This document shows, one piece after another, positions 55,294 to 64,000 of a stretch of 64,000 nucleotides of DNA. Origin of the DNA: CABZJG01 sp902512685. GTDB taxonomy: Bacteria; Pseudomonadota; Alphaproteobacteria; Rhodobacterales; Rhodobacteraceae. Location of the stretch: NCBI GenBank assembly GCA_051201605.1, contig CP179201.1, positions 1,178,001-1,242,000 of the forward strand, written 5' to 3'. Positions within the stretch are counted from its first letter, which is position 1, and each line of letters starts with the position of its first letter. Both the position numbers and the translations under genes were made by a program. The notes beneath the pieces were generated by a model, which saw only the letters and a program-made list of their open reading frames with translations, was not told where the DNA came from and made no database searches.

Positions 55294-56040
55294 ATGTTGA
55301 AACATGCAATTGCCAGTCTTACGCTCACATTCTCATTTGTCTCCAACACCAGTTTTGCGGAAGACGCGGCGCAGCTTTCCTTGGGAATGGCCTATATCAG
55401 CAGCGCCTCACCCTATGAAGGCGTGGGGTCTTCTTCGCGTGTTGGGCCATCTGCGTCATATGAAAGCGGTGATCTGAAGCTAAGCGTTCAAGACGGCATT
55501 TCTTATCGGGTTTTTGCTGCGGGAAAAAATCAAATTAGAGTTAATTTAGCCCCTAATTTTCAACCCTTTAAAAGTTCGGCATCTGCTACGCTTAGTGGAA
55601 TGGAGCGTGATATGGGCGTTGATGGCGCGATTGCCGGGTCTTTTGAAATTGCTCGTGGGTCCACATTAACGCTGAAGGCGTCTACCGATCTCAGCAACAC
55701 ATTTAACGGCCATTTGGTGGATGTATCTTTTCGTCAGTTTATACCACTGGGGGGAATTCCGACCATTTTTTCTGTGGGCAGCAAATGGTATGACAGCAAA
55801 CGGTCCCAGCATACTTATGGTGTATATGCATCTGAAGTGGTCGCTGGCCGTGCGGAATATGCGCCGGGGGCCGTTGCTGTGACGTACCTATCGATCAACT
55901 CATTTATAAATATCACGGAAAACATCAGCGCATTTGTGAATGTTTCGGGGAACGTCCTGCCGAATAAAATCACCAACAGCCCGATTGTCAGCAAGAAAAA
56001 CACACTAAGCACTATCCTGGGACTGTCCTACAGCTTCTAA
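55294..56040 (+). CDS. MipA/OmpV-family outer-membrane protein
   Basis: A 248-residue protein with a signal peptide (cleavage likely after the Ala in SFAEDA). A beta-barrel pattern of about ten amphipathic strands follows and ends in the aromatic LGLSYSF. Glycine/aromatic girdles and the MAYISSASPYEGVGSSSRVG opening match MipA/OmpV proteins, which in E. coli scaffold the murein hydrolase/synthase complex and in other bacteria are general outer-membrane proteins. AGGA lies seven bases before the ATG. Confidence 0.86.
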   Translation: MLKHAIASLTLTFSFVSNTSFAEDAAQLSLGMAYISSASPYEGVGSSSRVGPSASYESGDLKLSVQDGISYRVFAAGKNQIRVNLAPNFQPFKSSASATLSGMERDMGVDGAIAGSFEIARGSTLTLKASTDLSNTFNGHLVDVSFRQFIPLGGIPTIFSVGSKWYDSKRSQHTYGVYASEVVAGRAEYAPGAVAVTYLSINSFINITENISAFVNVSGNVLPNKITNSPIVSKKNTLSTILGLSYSF

Positions 56041-56189
56041 CCGCATAGGCACACCCCGGAGCGGAAAATAGGGTAGGAAAGGTTTGCAGGGTGAAAATCT
56101 TGCAAATCAAGCGGCCACAAAAAGGCTTGAGTTGTGCCCGTGAAGTATCTAGCGTTGAGTGAACGTTTTTGTAGATTAGAGTTTTTGTT

Positions 56190-56663
56190 ATGCGTAGCTT
56201 TTGGGTTGCCATGGTTTTATGGGTCTTTGCTGTTCCTGTGTCGGCACAGGATTTCAATACGGGCATGGCTGCATATAAATCAGGGAATTTTTCGACCGCC
56301 TTGGAAGAATGGGAACCTTTGGCAGAACAGGGTAATGCCTTTGCGCAATTCAACCTTGGTATCATGTATGATTATGATTTTGGCGACTATAAAAAAGCTG
56401 TCAAATGGTACGCTTTAAGCGCTGCACAAGGCTTGAATGCGGCGCAGTTTAACCTTGGTGTGATGTATGATTACGGATATGGCGTCCCCAAAGATTTTAT
56501 CTTGGCCCATCTGTGGTTTGATTTGGCAGGCACGAATGATCATAAGGATGGCTTTAAAAATAGGGATGTCATGGCCCAAAAAATGAGTGATGAAGATATT
56601 TCAAAAGCTCAGGCTATGGCTGTGAAATGCTTGGATAGCGCCTATCAAGATTGCGGGCATTAA
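56190..56663 (+). CDS. Secreted Sel1-repeat protein
   Basis: A 157-residue protein with a signal peptide (VAMVLWVFAVPVSAQ) and two to three Sel1-like repeats. These are AYKSGNFSTALEEWEPLAEQ, then GNAFAQFNLGIMYDYDFGDY, and QGLNAAQFNLGVMYDYGYGV followed by AHLWFDLAGTN. Such helical repeats hold protein partners in the periplasm. The partner is not known. The gene is single, with a weak ribosome binding site. Confidence 0.87.
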   Translation: MRSFWVAMVLWVFAVPVSAQDFNTGMAAYKSGNFSTALEEWEPLAEQGNAFAQFNLGIMYDYDFGDYKKAVKWYALSAAQGLNAAQFNLGVMYDYGYGVPKDFILAHLWFDLAGTNDHKDGFKNRDVMAQKMSDEDISKAQAMAVKCLDSAYQDCGH

Positions 56664-56742
56664 TTCGCTGTTTTGTTTTCGTCGTTTAATATTGAAAATT
56701 TGCATTTGATCACCACTTTATCATTTTGATAAGGAGAAAAAA

Positions 56743-57006
56743 GTGGAAGAAATAGTAAATGCGCAGCGCAAAAGTATTTTGATTAGAGGCCTTCAAATGG
56801 TGGTCATTGGCATCATTTTCAACCTGGGTATTACAGTCCTGACGTTCCTTGCCATCGTGCAATTTTTTTGGATGCTTGTGACACAGTCGAAAAACGCATT
56901 CATTGCCGATTTGGGTATGAGCTTAAAGACATGGTTTGGAACCGCAATAGAGTTCTTGCTTGGTACAAGTGATACAAAGCCATTTCCTTGGGCCAAGATG
57001 GAATGA
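56743..57006 (+). CDS. DUF4389-family small membrane protein
   Basis: An 87-residue protein begun at a GTG with AAGGAG upstream. One or two membrane segments (VVIGIIFNLGITVLTFLAIVQ) are followed by FFWMLVT and an amphipathic helix, and it ends in the characteristic DTKPFPWAKME (P-F-P-W) motif of DUF4389. Function is unknown. Confidence 0.78.
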   Translation: MEEIVNAQRKSILIRGLQMVVIGIIFNLGITVLTFLAIVQFFWMLVTQSKNAFIADLGMSLKTWFGTAIEFLLGTSDTKPFPWAKME

Positions 57007-57062
57007 ACACCAAGCCTTAGGGCAAATCTAGAGTGCGCGCGAAAATAGTTTAAGATAATCTC

Positions 57063-57659
57063 ATGACGCTTGGTATGATCCCAGAAAAAACTAAATATCC
57101 GTTTAAGCTGGCTCTTGTCAGTATTGCGCTTATTTTCTGTTTCATCGGAGATGCCATGGCTTATGAAGAACCTGAATATGATCTTGTTAAGCGCACTGAC
57201 CTTTATGAGATCAGGCGGTACGAAGATAGACTGGCTGTTCAAACCCATCAAAGTTCAGGGGAAGACAGAGCCTTTGGACGTTTGTTTAGGTATATTTCAG
57301 GCTCGAACCAAAGTGCTTCGAAAATCGCAATGACAATCCCTGTCACCCAATTCGATGATGGCGGCGGTTTGATTATGCATTTCTTCTTGCCCAAAAGTTA
57401 CTCGGCTAAAACAGCTCCAACTCCAAAGGCTGATAATGTTAATCTGGTGACTGTTGAAGGTGGATATTATGCTGTCCGGACGTATTCAGGGCGCTCTAGG
57501 AATGAAAACCACCGCAAGCATACAGCGGCACTGAAAGAGGCGCTGGAAAAAGATCGTATAACCATCCAGAGCGTGCCGATTAAGGCCACCTACAACGGGC
57601 CTCTTACGCCGTTTTTCTTGCGCAGAAACGAAACCATGTTTCGTGTGAAATGGGAATAG
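57063..57659 (+). CDS. SOUL heme-binding-family protein
   Basis: A 198-residue protein with a signal peptide or N-terminal anchor (LALVSIALIFCFIGDAMA). One SOUL domain follows: EPEYDLVKRTDLYEIRRYED near 36-55, AFGRLFRYISGSNQSASKIA, then MTIPVT near 90, YAVRTYSGR near 138 and YNGPLTPFFLRRNE near 180. SOUL proteins bind heme or related tetrapyrroles; the periplasmic bacterial forms have no assigned role. Single gene. Confidence 0.9.
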   Translation: MTLGMIPEKTKYPFKLALVSIALIFCFIGDAMAYEEPEYDLVKRTDLYEIRRYEDRLAVQTHQSSGEDRAFGRLFRYISGSNQSASKIAMTIPVTQFDDGGGLIMHFFLPKSYSAKTAPTPKADNVNLVTVEGGYYAVRTYSGRSRNENHRKHTAALKEALEKDRITIQSVPIKATYNGPLTPFFLRRNETMFRVKWE

Positions 57660-57848
57660 CCCGTTTCAAGCAGAAATCTGCAGTTTGGGAATGGCCAACA
57701 GACGATGTTGCGAGAGGTTTTTGATGTATCATTAAAAACAAAACCAATTTATTAATTTTAAAGCCGAGGGTTTGTTTAATAAATCTATGAATAGAAATTG
57801 CCTGACCTGTGGGTTTTGCACCAAGAACGTCAATATCTGGAGAATTAA

Positions 57849-58181
57849 ATGCTGTATGAAAAGATGTTTAACGCTTGGGACAGCTTGGACGTTGAAACCT
57901 TTTTAAGCTGCTTTCACGAAGAGTATGAGTTTATCTGGCACTCCTCGGGAAAGGTGACCAATTTACAAAATACGGATTGGGACCGATTGGCAGCGCTCAT
58001 GTCGGCCTCTGACATTGAAAACCGCAGATGTATTTATGAAAATAATAACATCATGATTGTCCATTCCATTGCCACTTATGAAAACGGCAGCCGTGATGCA
58101 GTGATGGCGGTTTATTTAAAAAAAGATGGTCTGGTCGTCAGGCAGGAAACCGGCGTGACGCCTCTTGCTGCAAAGGCATAA
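57849..58181 (+). CDS. SnoaL/NTF2-like protein
   Basis: A 110-residue cone-fold protein. MFNAWDSLDVETFLSCFHEE and YEFIWHSSGKVTN, then a helix and YENNNIMIVHSIATYENG form the usual helix-sheet order of SnoaL-like proteins. It is related in layout to the convergent gene at 58261. GGAG lies six bases before the ATG. Members are isomerases, cyclases or ligand binders; the substrate is unknown. Confidence 0.75.
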   Translation: MLYEKMFNAWDSLDVETFLSCFHEEYEFIWHSSGKVTNLQNTDWDRLAALMSASDIENRRCIYENNNIMIVHSIATYENGSRDAVMAVYLKKDGLVVRQETGVTPLAAKA

Positions 58182-58260
58182 ATCAATGCGCAATATTGTC
58201 AAAGCTTTTCTGGCTATGCCAGCACTATGAAATTGTACGTATTTTTTTGACCGCGCTCAC

Positions 58261-58578
58261 TTACAAATCTTCATATAGCATGATCTGACGCCATAATTTC
58301 CCATCTTTTTTTAAGCACGTAAGGGTGACCTTTCGCATATTGTCCGGGGCTGTAACGCAATGTTCCCAAGAAACGACATTGTCATCCTCATACAGGATTT
58401 TTCGGTTTGATGACTGAAATTTTCCAACAGCAAAATCTTCCTGCATATGCTTTATGAATTCATCTCTGGTCAGCATTTCGGTTTCCCGAAGGTACATATA
58501 ATCTTCATGAAACATTTCATTGATCATCGATGGATCACCCCAGTCTGCAGACTGATCCAAAAATTCAGTCATTTTCAT
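58261..58578 (-). CDS. SnoaL/NTF2-like protein, convergent paralogue
   Basis: A 105-residue protein of the same fold: GDPSMINEMFHEDYMYLRET, then MLTRDEFIKHMQEDF, ILYEDDNVVSWEHCVTAPDN and VTLTCLKKDGKLWRQIMLYE. It shares the spacing and the C-terminal LKKDG motif with the convergent gene, suggesting an old inverted duplication. GGGG lies eight bases before the ATG. Confidence 0.75.
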   Translation of the reverse strand: MKMTEFLDQSADWGDPSMINEMFHEDYMYLRETEMLTRDEFIKHMQEDFAVGKFQSSNRKILYEDDNVVSWEHCVTAPDNMRKVTLTCLKKDGKLWRQIMLYEDL

Positions 58579-58807
58579 CTTGTGTTCCCCTCGAGTTTTC
58601 CAAATTCAAAAACCACTTGTGCGGATGCTATTCACAGAAGATTATAAATATAAAGTATAAATATAACAGCCGAAGACAGATACCGTTTTGTTTTCCATCC
58701 GATTAAAGCCTTTGCCATGCTTTTACCCGAGCAGTATAAGCAAAAGAAATAAGGGGTGGCACAAGCGGGAAATTTTGCAATCGCACCAAGGATGGAGCAC
58801 ACCCAAG

Positions 58808-59425
58808 ATGTTTGATCAACAAGATGAAATTAAGAATAAAAAGGGACCACTTTCGGTATTAAACCTGACAGGTGCATCGAAGTTTTTTTATCAAAAATCC
58901 AACTTTATAACAGCCATTTTGGCAACAGTAATTTTTATTGGCTACCTTCTATTGGTCATGATGGACAAAGGCGCGGGCTTTGAAGTGGCCGATAGCAATA
59001 TTAGATCGCTTGGCACGTCGTTCGGCTTTGATCAGGTGGATGTGATCGCATTTTTATCAATCCGCAGTGATGAAATGGTCACTGCATATATTACCTTTAA
59101 CCAGGTTTGGGATGTGCTGTTTGGGGTGATTTACGGGGTGATGTATGTGGTTTGGGTGTCGGTATTGTTTAAGCCCATCTGCGATAAGGTGGGCCGATTG
59201 AACCTGGTGCCAGTCCTGCAAGTGATTTTTGACTGGCTTGAAAACTATGAACTGGTCTTGCTGGCACATCAGTATTTAAGTGACGGCATGATCTCAGCGT
59301 CAAACGTCAATCTTGCATCGGTCTTTTCGATGCTCAAATGGGCCTGTTCCGGCCTGACATATACCTTGATTTCAATCGGGATTATTTTGATGATTATGCG
59401 CGCCGTTGCAAATAAAAATCTTTAA
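58808..59425 (+). CDS. Unrecognised four-span membrane protein
   Basis: A 205-residue protein from the ATG at 58808 with GGAG about ten bases upstream; the longer open frame before it is not convincing. There are four membrane segments: FITAILATVIFIGYLLLVMM near 35-54, VLFGVIYGVMYVVWVSVLF near 108-126, LVPVLQVIFDWLENYELVLL near 135-154, and YTLISIGIILMIMRAV near 185-200. I do not recognise a family. The FDWLENYE segment inside the third helix is a pattern seen in small membrane proteins of unknown role. Confidence 0.65.
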   Translation: MFDQQDEIKNKKGPLSVLNLTGASKFFYQKSNFITAILATVIFIGYLLLVMMDKGAGFEVADSNIRSLGTSFGFDQVDVIAFLSIRSDEMVTAYITFNQVWDVLFGVIYGVMYVVWVSVLFKPICDKVGRLNLVPVLQVIFDWLENYELVLLAHQYLSDGMISASNVNLASVFSMLKWACSGLTYTLISIGIILMIMRAVANKNL

Positions 59426-59495
59426 ACGTGACCTGAGGAAACTGACCTGATAGATACAAGTCAAACCCTACTGATCTGAATGTCTCGAGGACCCA

Positions 59496-59759
59496 ATGCG
59501 TATCACTTTGATTGCCTTATTATTTATATCCGCCACGCATGTGGCGGCTGAAAGCCCCATGCAAAAAACCTATCCCCCTGAGGTGTGCGAAAAAATCTCG
59601 GGAACCATTGATTTTCTTTTGGAGCTTACGGCGCAACATTGGGATAAGTTGGGCAAACAGCCAAAAAATGAAAAGGCGGCTTTAGAGCTAAGTTGGACAA
59701 TGGACTTGGCCGCAAATTATACCACCATATATACCGCTTTTTGTGAAAAAAGCGACTAG
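59496..59759 (+). CDS. Hypothetical small secreted protein
   Basis: An 87-residue protein with a clear signal peptide (MRITLIALLFISATHVAA) and a helical mature part of about 68 residues with two Cys (VCEKISGTIDF near 31 and AFCEKSD at the end) that may form a disulfide. GAGGA precedes the ATG at good spacing. No family is recognised. Confidence 0.65.
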   Translation: MRITLIALLFISATHVAAESPMQKTYPPEVCEKISGTIDFLLELTAQHWDKLGKQPKNEKAALELSWTMDLAANYTTIYTAFCEKSD

Positions 59760-59849
59760 CTCAAACTTACTTTGTGGAGACCACAATGAAGCTTTCAAGG
59801 CGTGGGCAAGAAATAAGCGCAACATATGTTGCGCTCTGGAAATAGTACC

Positions 59850-60509
59850 ATGCGTTTTGCACAAATCGCCTGGGTTATAGCTTTGTTTTCAACTGAAGTA
59901 GCGGCTTTCGAGCCAGCGCATTTAACCCAACTTACAAACACGCACGAGTGTTTTAACTGTGATTTATCAGGTGCAGATTTATCCGGTGCAGCCCTGAAGG
60001 GAGCGGACCTAAAGCTTGCAAATCTAAAAGGCGCGCAACTTGAAAATTCCAACCTGAAACAAAGCACATTGGCAGAAGCAGAGCTAACAGGTGCAAATCT
60101 ATCAGGCACCAACCTTGAAGGTGCAAATTTGTGGTATGGTAAGTTACAAGCTGCCAATCTTTCAAATGCGAAGGTGTCTGAGGCAAATTTATTTGCCGCC
60201 GATCTAAAAGGCGCAAATTTAAGGTTTGCGCACCTCAAAGGTGCCAACCTATCAAACGCAAATTTGCAATTTGTAGATCTTACTTTAGCCCAGCTTGAGA
60301 TGGCACAACTCCTTTTGGCGGATCTCACAGGGGCAACGCTAAAAGACACGAATTTCGAGGGCGCAAACTTACTTGGCGCTAACCTAGAAGCTGCCGATCT
60401 GTCCGGGGCTATACTGCGAAATGCCAACCTTACCGGTGCGAATATCGAAAAGGCCATTTTATGTAACACCACCATGCCCGACGGACATGTGCTTTATGTC
60501 AGGTGCTAA
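59850..60509 (+). CDS. Secreted pentapeptide-repeat protein
   Basis: A 219-residue protein: signal peptide (MRFAQIAWVIALFSTEVAA), a short ECFNCDL segment with two Cys, then about 30 pentapeptides of the A(D/N)LxG type. Examples are LSGADLSGAALKGADL and NLTGANIEKAIL. They should form a right-handed quadrilateral beta-helix. Periplasmic location sets it apart from the gyrase-protecting Qnr/MfpA group. It probably binds a partner or serves as a rigid spacer. Confidence 0.9.
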   Translation: MRFAQIAWVIALFSTEVAAFEPAHLTQLTNTHECFNCDLSGADLSGAALKGADLKLANLKGAQLENSNLKQSTLAEAELTGANLSGTNLEGANLWYGKLQAANLSNAKVSEANLFAADLKGANLRFAHLKGANLSNANLQFVDLTLAQLEMAQLLLADLTGATLKDTNFEGANLLGANLEAADLSGAILRNANLTGANIEKAILCNTTMPDGHVLYVRC

Positions 60510-60763
60510 ACCAAATGGCATGGCAAAACGAACTTTAACACAATGCGCCTTCGCAAAACCTACGCAGATAAAACCCTTATCGGGCTTTCGCAATGAAAAA
60601 CACAAAGGAAACTCTTCGTATTCCGATTCCCCAAATGCTGGGTTCCGGTTGGCCAGTATCGATCACTATGAGTTGACAATTCAAAATAGTCTGCAGGTTA
60701 ACGGCACCAACGCCATCGCCGCTTTTGCGTTGTAAATATCTGATATTATTATGATAAATTTAG

Positions 60764-60838
60764 TGGCAGCCCGTAGGGGAATCGAACCCCTCTTTCCAGG
60801 TTGAAAACCTGGCGTCCTAACCGATAGACGAACGGGCC
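60764..60838 (-). tRNA. tRNA-Glu (TTC)
   Basis: A 75-base gene on the minus strand with CCA encoded. The acceptor stem GGCCCGT pairs with ACGGGCT (one G-U). The anticodon arm CCAGG-TTTTCAA-CCTGG presents TTC, and the T arm contains GGTTCGATTCC. Confidence 0.97.
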
Positions 60839-60968
60839 ACACTTTGGTGGTGAGCCGTCTTCTAGGCAAAGCCAGACGCGCTTGCAAGCAGAAAATCTGC
60901 CTTAATGTGTGATTTTTCACTATCAAGAGAATTGAGCGCGTCAAAGCCGCAAATCTGCAGGTCATGCA

Positions 60969-62708
60969 TCAAGCTATGGCTGCATCCTCTAGGCGAAGTT
61001 GAACCGATTGCCGGCCGCGCCATGTGTTAATTTCAAGCCGGCCGGCAAGGTGAAACCGCGCCCCGCCATGGTTTTGCAGCGCCGGCCCGAGCGGGCCATC
61101 AAATGCACCAAAAGAAATGGCGTCAATCTGGGGTCCGGTTTCGCCGCCAAAGCGTAGTTTGAGATGGTTTTCACCAACGCGCTTGGCAAATTTTATCGCC
61201 ATATCGGCAAACGCAAACCGCGGCCCTGACGCCCCTGCGCCATAGGGACCAGCGCGCTCTAATTGTTCGATCAAATCGACATTGGCCGCAGTGGGCATCA
61301 GCGTGGAATCAAGATGTAAATCGGCAGGGCCAAGCGCATCGCTGCCCTGCGCTTTAAGCAGCTGCGCAAGACGCGCCATCGCGGGCTCCAGCTGATCGCG
61401 CATGAGCGACAAGCCAGCTGCCATTTTATGGCCGCCGCCTTTTTGTAAAAGGCCTTCTGCCGCCAGTCTTTGGATTTGAACCCCTAGGTCGACCCCGCTA
61501 ACAGACCGGCCCGATCCTTTCCCCGCATCCCCGTCAAAGCCGATCACTATTGCCGGCCGGTTGCTGGCTTCTTTGAGCCGTGCGGCGACAATTCCAACAA
61601 CACCAGGATGCCAGCCTTCGCCTGCGGCCCAAACCAGTGGTTGATCAAAGCCGCGTTCGGCGGCTTGCTCAAGGGCGACGCTTTGAACTTGGTTTTCTAT
61701 GGCGCGGCGCTCGACATTTAACTGATCCAAACGCTCGGCCAGCGGCTGCGCTTCACTGAGATGGGTTGCTGTGAGCAGCCGCACGCCAAGATCGGCCTGC
61801 CCGATGCGTCCACCGGCATTGATCCGCGGGCCAAGCACATAGCCCAGATGATAGCTGCTCGGGGTGCTGTCAATGCGCGCGCAATCTGCAAGCGCTACCA
61901 AACCCGGGCGGGCCCGCTGCGCCATCACTTTTAGCCCTTGGTGCACAAAGGCCCGATTGACGCCGATTAGCGGGGCAACATCGGCCACGGTGGCCAAAGC
62001 CACCAAATCCAGCATAGACATCAAATCTGGCCCATCTTTGCCAGCATTGCGCAATTGTCTGCGGCATTCAACAAGGCATAAAAATACCACCGCAGCAGCG
62101 CAAAGATGGCCAAGATCAGCGGTTTCATCTTGGCGGTTGGGATTAACAACTGCTAAACAGTCGGGCAGGGTTTCCGCCCCCAGATGGTGATCAAGCACAA
62201 TCACATCGGCCGGTTTTGCCGCCTCTATAGGCGCATGGCTAAGGGTGCCGCAATCTACGCATATAATCAGGCTATGGTGCGCGGCCAATTTTTGCATGGC
62301 GGCGGTGTTCGGGCCATAGCCTTCATCAATCCGGTCTGGAACATAGAGCGTCGGCGTACAGCCAAAATGGCGCAGCCAAAGGCAAATCAGCGCCGCCGAA
62401 GTCGCCCCGTCAACATCGTAATCTGCAAAAATGGCAATTTTTTCACCGCTGTTGATGGCCGCTATAAGACGTGCGCTAGCCTTTTGCATATCGCAAAGGC
62501 TTTGTGGGTCAGGCATCAGGTTTCGCAATTGTGGGCTTAGATAGGCCTCGGCTTCATCGCTTTGCACGTCAAGTCGGGCCAGCGTTGCACAAAGCGCCTG
62601 CGGCAAAGCGGTTCTCTGGACCATCGCTTCGGTGCTGCGCAAAAGTGGCCCCGAGGGCCCCACCCATGTGCGCCCTGTTAAGGATGTAGATACACCTAGA
62701 AAGTCCAA
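60969..62708 (-). CDS. recJ: Single-stranded-DNA exonuclease RecJ
   Basis: A 579-residue 5'-3' single-strand exonuclease of the DHH family, used in recombination and mismatch repair. Motifs in order: IAIFADYDVDGATSAALICL near residue 92, VDCGTLSHAP near 155, VIVLDHHLGAETLPD near 170 (DHH), GPRINAGGRIGQADLGVRLL near 292 (DHHA1 region) and KGSGRSVSGVDL near 405. The start is a TTG preceded by GGAGG. It lies 45 bp after glpX, a familiar order in the family. Confidence 0.95.
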   Translation of the reverse strand: MDFLGVSTSLTGRTWVGPSGPLLRSTEAMVQRTALPQALCATLARLDVQSDEAEAYLSPQLRNLMPDPQSLCDMQKASARLIAAINSGEKIAIFADYDVDGATSAALICLWLRHFGCTPTLYVPDRIDEGYGPNTAAMQKLAAHHSLIICVDCGTLSHAPIEAAKPADVIVLDHHLGAETLPDCLAVVNPNRQDETADLGHLCAAAVVFLCLVECRRQLRNAGKDGPDLMSMLDLVALATVADVAPLIGVNRAFVHQGLKVMAQRARPGLVALADCARIDSTPSSYHLGYVLGPRINAGGRIGQADLGVRLLTATHLSEAQPLAERLDQLNVERRAIENQVQSVALEQAAERGFDQPLVWAAGEGWHPGVVGIVAARLKEASNRPAIVIGFDGDAGKGSGRSVSGVDLGVQIQRLAAEGLLQKGGGHKMAAGLSLMRDQLEPAMARLAQLLKAQGSDALGPADLHLDSTLMPTAANVDLIEQLERAGPYGAGASGPRFAFADMAIKFAKRVGENHLKLRFGGETGPQIDAISFGAFDGPLGPALQNHGGARFHLAGRLEINTWRGRQSVQLRLEDAAIA

Positions 62709-62753
62709 TATCCCTCCGATTGCCAGTGGCTTTGAGCCACAGGCGTTTTTGGG

Positions 62754-63731
62754 TTATGCCGGTCTTTTGGTCGGGTTCCGGTAGCGCATGCGCCGCACTG
62801 ATCCGGTTTTTGAGCGCATTAAAATGGTTTCTGTTGTTAAAAATCCGACCTCACGTTTGATCCCGGGTAGTAGCGATCCGCCTGTCACCCCGGTGGCGGC
62901 AAAAATCACGTCTTGGGTGACCATATCATCGCGGGTATAAACACGGTTGAAATCTGTAATTCCGGCTTTGCTAGCGCGGGCTTTTTCATCGCTATTGCGA
63001 AACAGCAGCCGGCCAAAAATCTGCCCGCCCATGCATTTGAGCGCTGCGGCTGCCAGCACACCTTCTGGGGCGCCGCCAGCCCCCATATACATGTCAATTC
63101 CGGTGACTTGCGGCTCTGCGCAATGCATCACCCCGGCCACATCGCCATCTGTGATCAGCCGAATTGATGCGCCGGTGCCGCGGACTTCTTCAATCATGTC
63201 TTCATGGCGCGGGCGTTCAAGAATGCACACGGTAATATCTTCGGCGCCGCACCCTTTGGCCTTGGCCAAGGCTGCCACCCGTTGGCTTGGGGTCATGTCC
63301 AAAGTGACAGTATCAGGTGCAAAGCCCGGCCCAATGGCCAGTTTTTCCATATAGACATCCGGGGCGTGCAGCATTGAGCCGCGCGGACCCATGGCAATCA
63401 CGGTCAGGGCATTGGGCATGTCTTTGGCTGTCAGCGTTGTGCCTTCGAGCGGGTCCAGCGCGATATCAACCCCTGGTCCATTCCCGTTGCCCACCTCTTC
63501 GCCGATAAACAGCATTGGCGCCTCGTCGCGCTCGCCTTCACCGATCACCACGACACCCGCAATATCCAGCATGTTCAACTGTTCGCGCATCGCATTAACC
63601 GCAGCCTGATCGGCGGCCTTTTCATCTCCGCGCCCGACCAAATCGGCCGAAGCAATTGCGGCGGCTTCTGACACGCGCGCCAACCCCAAAGATAACATAC
63701 GGTCACTGAAATCGACTTTAGCTGATGACAT
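62754..63731 (-). CDS. glpX: Fructose-1,6-bisphosphatase class II
   Basis: A 325-residue GlpX-type bisphosphatase for gluconeogenesis. VVIGEGERDEAPMLFIGEEV near residues 57-76 and ALDPLEGTTLTAKDMPNALT near 92-111 hold the metal-binding acidic residues. ITDGDVAGVMHCAE near 190 and GAGGAPEGVLAAAALKCMGG near 215 bind substrate. AAGGA precedes the ATG. It lies 39 bp after hom and before recJ. Confidence 0.96.
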   Translation of the reverse strand: MSSAKVDFSDRMLSLGLARVSEAAAIASADLVGRGDEKAADQAAVNAMREQLNMLDIAGVVVIGEGERDEAPMLFIGEEVGNGNGPGVDIALDPLEGTTLTAKDMPNALTVIAMGPRGSMLHAPDVYMEKLAIGPGFAPDTVTLDMTPSQRVAALAKAKGCGAEDITVCILERPRHEDMIEEVRGTGASIRLITDGDVAGVMHCAEPQVTGIDMYMGAGGAPEGVLAAAALKCMGGQIFGRLLFRNSDEKARASKAGITDFNRVYTRDDMVTQDVIFAATGVTGGSLLPGIKREVGFLTTETILMRSKTGSVRRMRYRNPTKRPA

Positions 63732-63770
63732 GGTTTAAATCCTTAAAATGCTGATTATAACTTTCCAAAG

Positions 63771-64000
63771 TTATACCTCTTCGATACGCAGGGCCACGGG
63801 GGTGCCTTGCACAACAGCGGTTTCGGGCAGTGCAGCCAAGGCACCGTCAAGCGCTTTGCGCTGGGCTTTATGCGTCACAATCAGTACGGGCGCATTTTCG
63901 TCCGCGTGGCCGTATTGCCGCATGCGATCAATTGAGACCCCCCATTCACCCAGTACAGCCGCAACTTTGGCCAAGGCGCCCGGTTTGTCCAGCAGGTGCA
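63771..64000 (-). CDS. hom: Homoserine dehydrogenase, C-terminal part (cut by window edge)
   Basis: About 76 codons at the 3' end, beginning beyond the right edge. They encode an ACT domain (LLDKPGALAKVAAVLGEWGV, then SIDRMRQYGHADENAPVLIV) ending VALRIEEV. This is the regulatory tail of bacterial homoserine dehydrogenase, which senses threonine. The place just upstream of glpX-recJ fits. The catalytic part is not visible, so another ACT enzyme cannot be fully ruled out. Confidence 0.85.
   Translation of the reverse strand, partial: HLLDKPGALAKVAAVLGEWGVSIDRMRQYGHADENAPVLIVTHKAQRKALDGALAALPETAVVQGTPVALRIEEV

Overview
The window reads as chromosomal DNA of a marine alphaproteobacterium of the Rhodobacteraceae (Roseobacter group). 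This rests on the gene families and on familiar local order: pntA/pntB, hda next to an AI-2E permease and ppx, and hom-glpX-recJ. It also rests on the mixture of RTX proteins, osmolyte/amine-type flavoproteins and MipA/OmpV-type envelope proteins. Base composition looks moderate in the core parts and visibly A+T-richer around the integrase. No genus can be assigned from the sequence alone.

Layout. 0-2 kb: proton-translocating transhydrogenase (pntB partial, pntA). 2-6 kb: a coupled SDR-kynureninase pair, then VOC, GNAT and DjlA/TerB-like genes. 6.2-7.3 kb: a membrane-anchored RTX protein. 7.4-12.3 kb: housekeeping genes (ppx, hda, AI-2E permease, proS). 12.4-12.9 kb: two tiny tandem membrane proteins beside about 0.6 kb of non-coding DNA. 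13.5-17.6 kb: a WecA/MraY-like transferase, a trimethylamine-dehydrogenase-like flavoprotein and a cytochrome b561.

17.65-40.11 kb is a genomic island integrated in tRNA-Cys. The intact tRNA and a tyrosine recombinase lie at the right edge, and a decayed 41-bp copy of the tRNA 3' half lies at the left edge. The cargo is one gene of about 16.2 kb for an acidic RTX-like protein of about 5,400 residues. It is built from 33 near-identical copies of one module mixed with two other module types, and higher-order duplications are still visible. Around it lie a VanZ-like gene, degraded gene remnants, an IS630 element containing an IS3 fragment, a decayed IS6-family element just upstream of the giant gene, and a serine recombinase.

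40.2-64 kb returns to ordinary chromosome. It begins with an arsenic operon (ArsR-phosphatase fusion, GAPDH, ArsJ) for making and exporting 1-arseno-3-phosphoglycerate. Next come an acetylpolyamine amidohydrolase/HDAC-family enzyme, a CIA30 protein, and an IorA/IorB-type molybdenum hydroxylase with an unfamiliar His-rich multi-span membrane protein. These are followed by a peroxiredoxin, the NAD(P)HX repair enzyme, a hydratase gene broken by one in-frame TGA, and an M29 aminopeptidase. A run of small envelope, secreted and NTF2-like proteins follows, then tRNA-Glu, recJ, glpX and the 3' end of hom. Most entries are confident family assignments. The most unusual material is the giant repeat protein with its mobile surroundings, the IorAB-linked membrane protein, and the flavoprotein with an altered substrate pocket.
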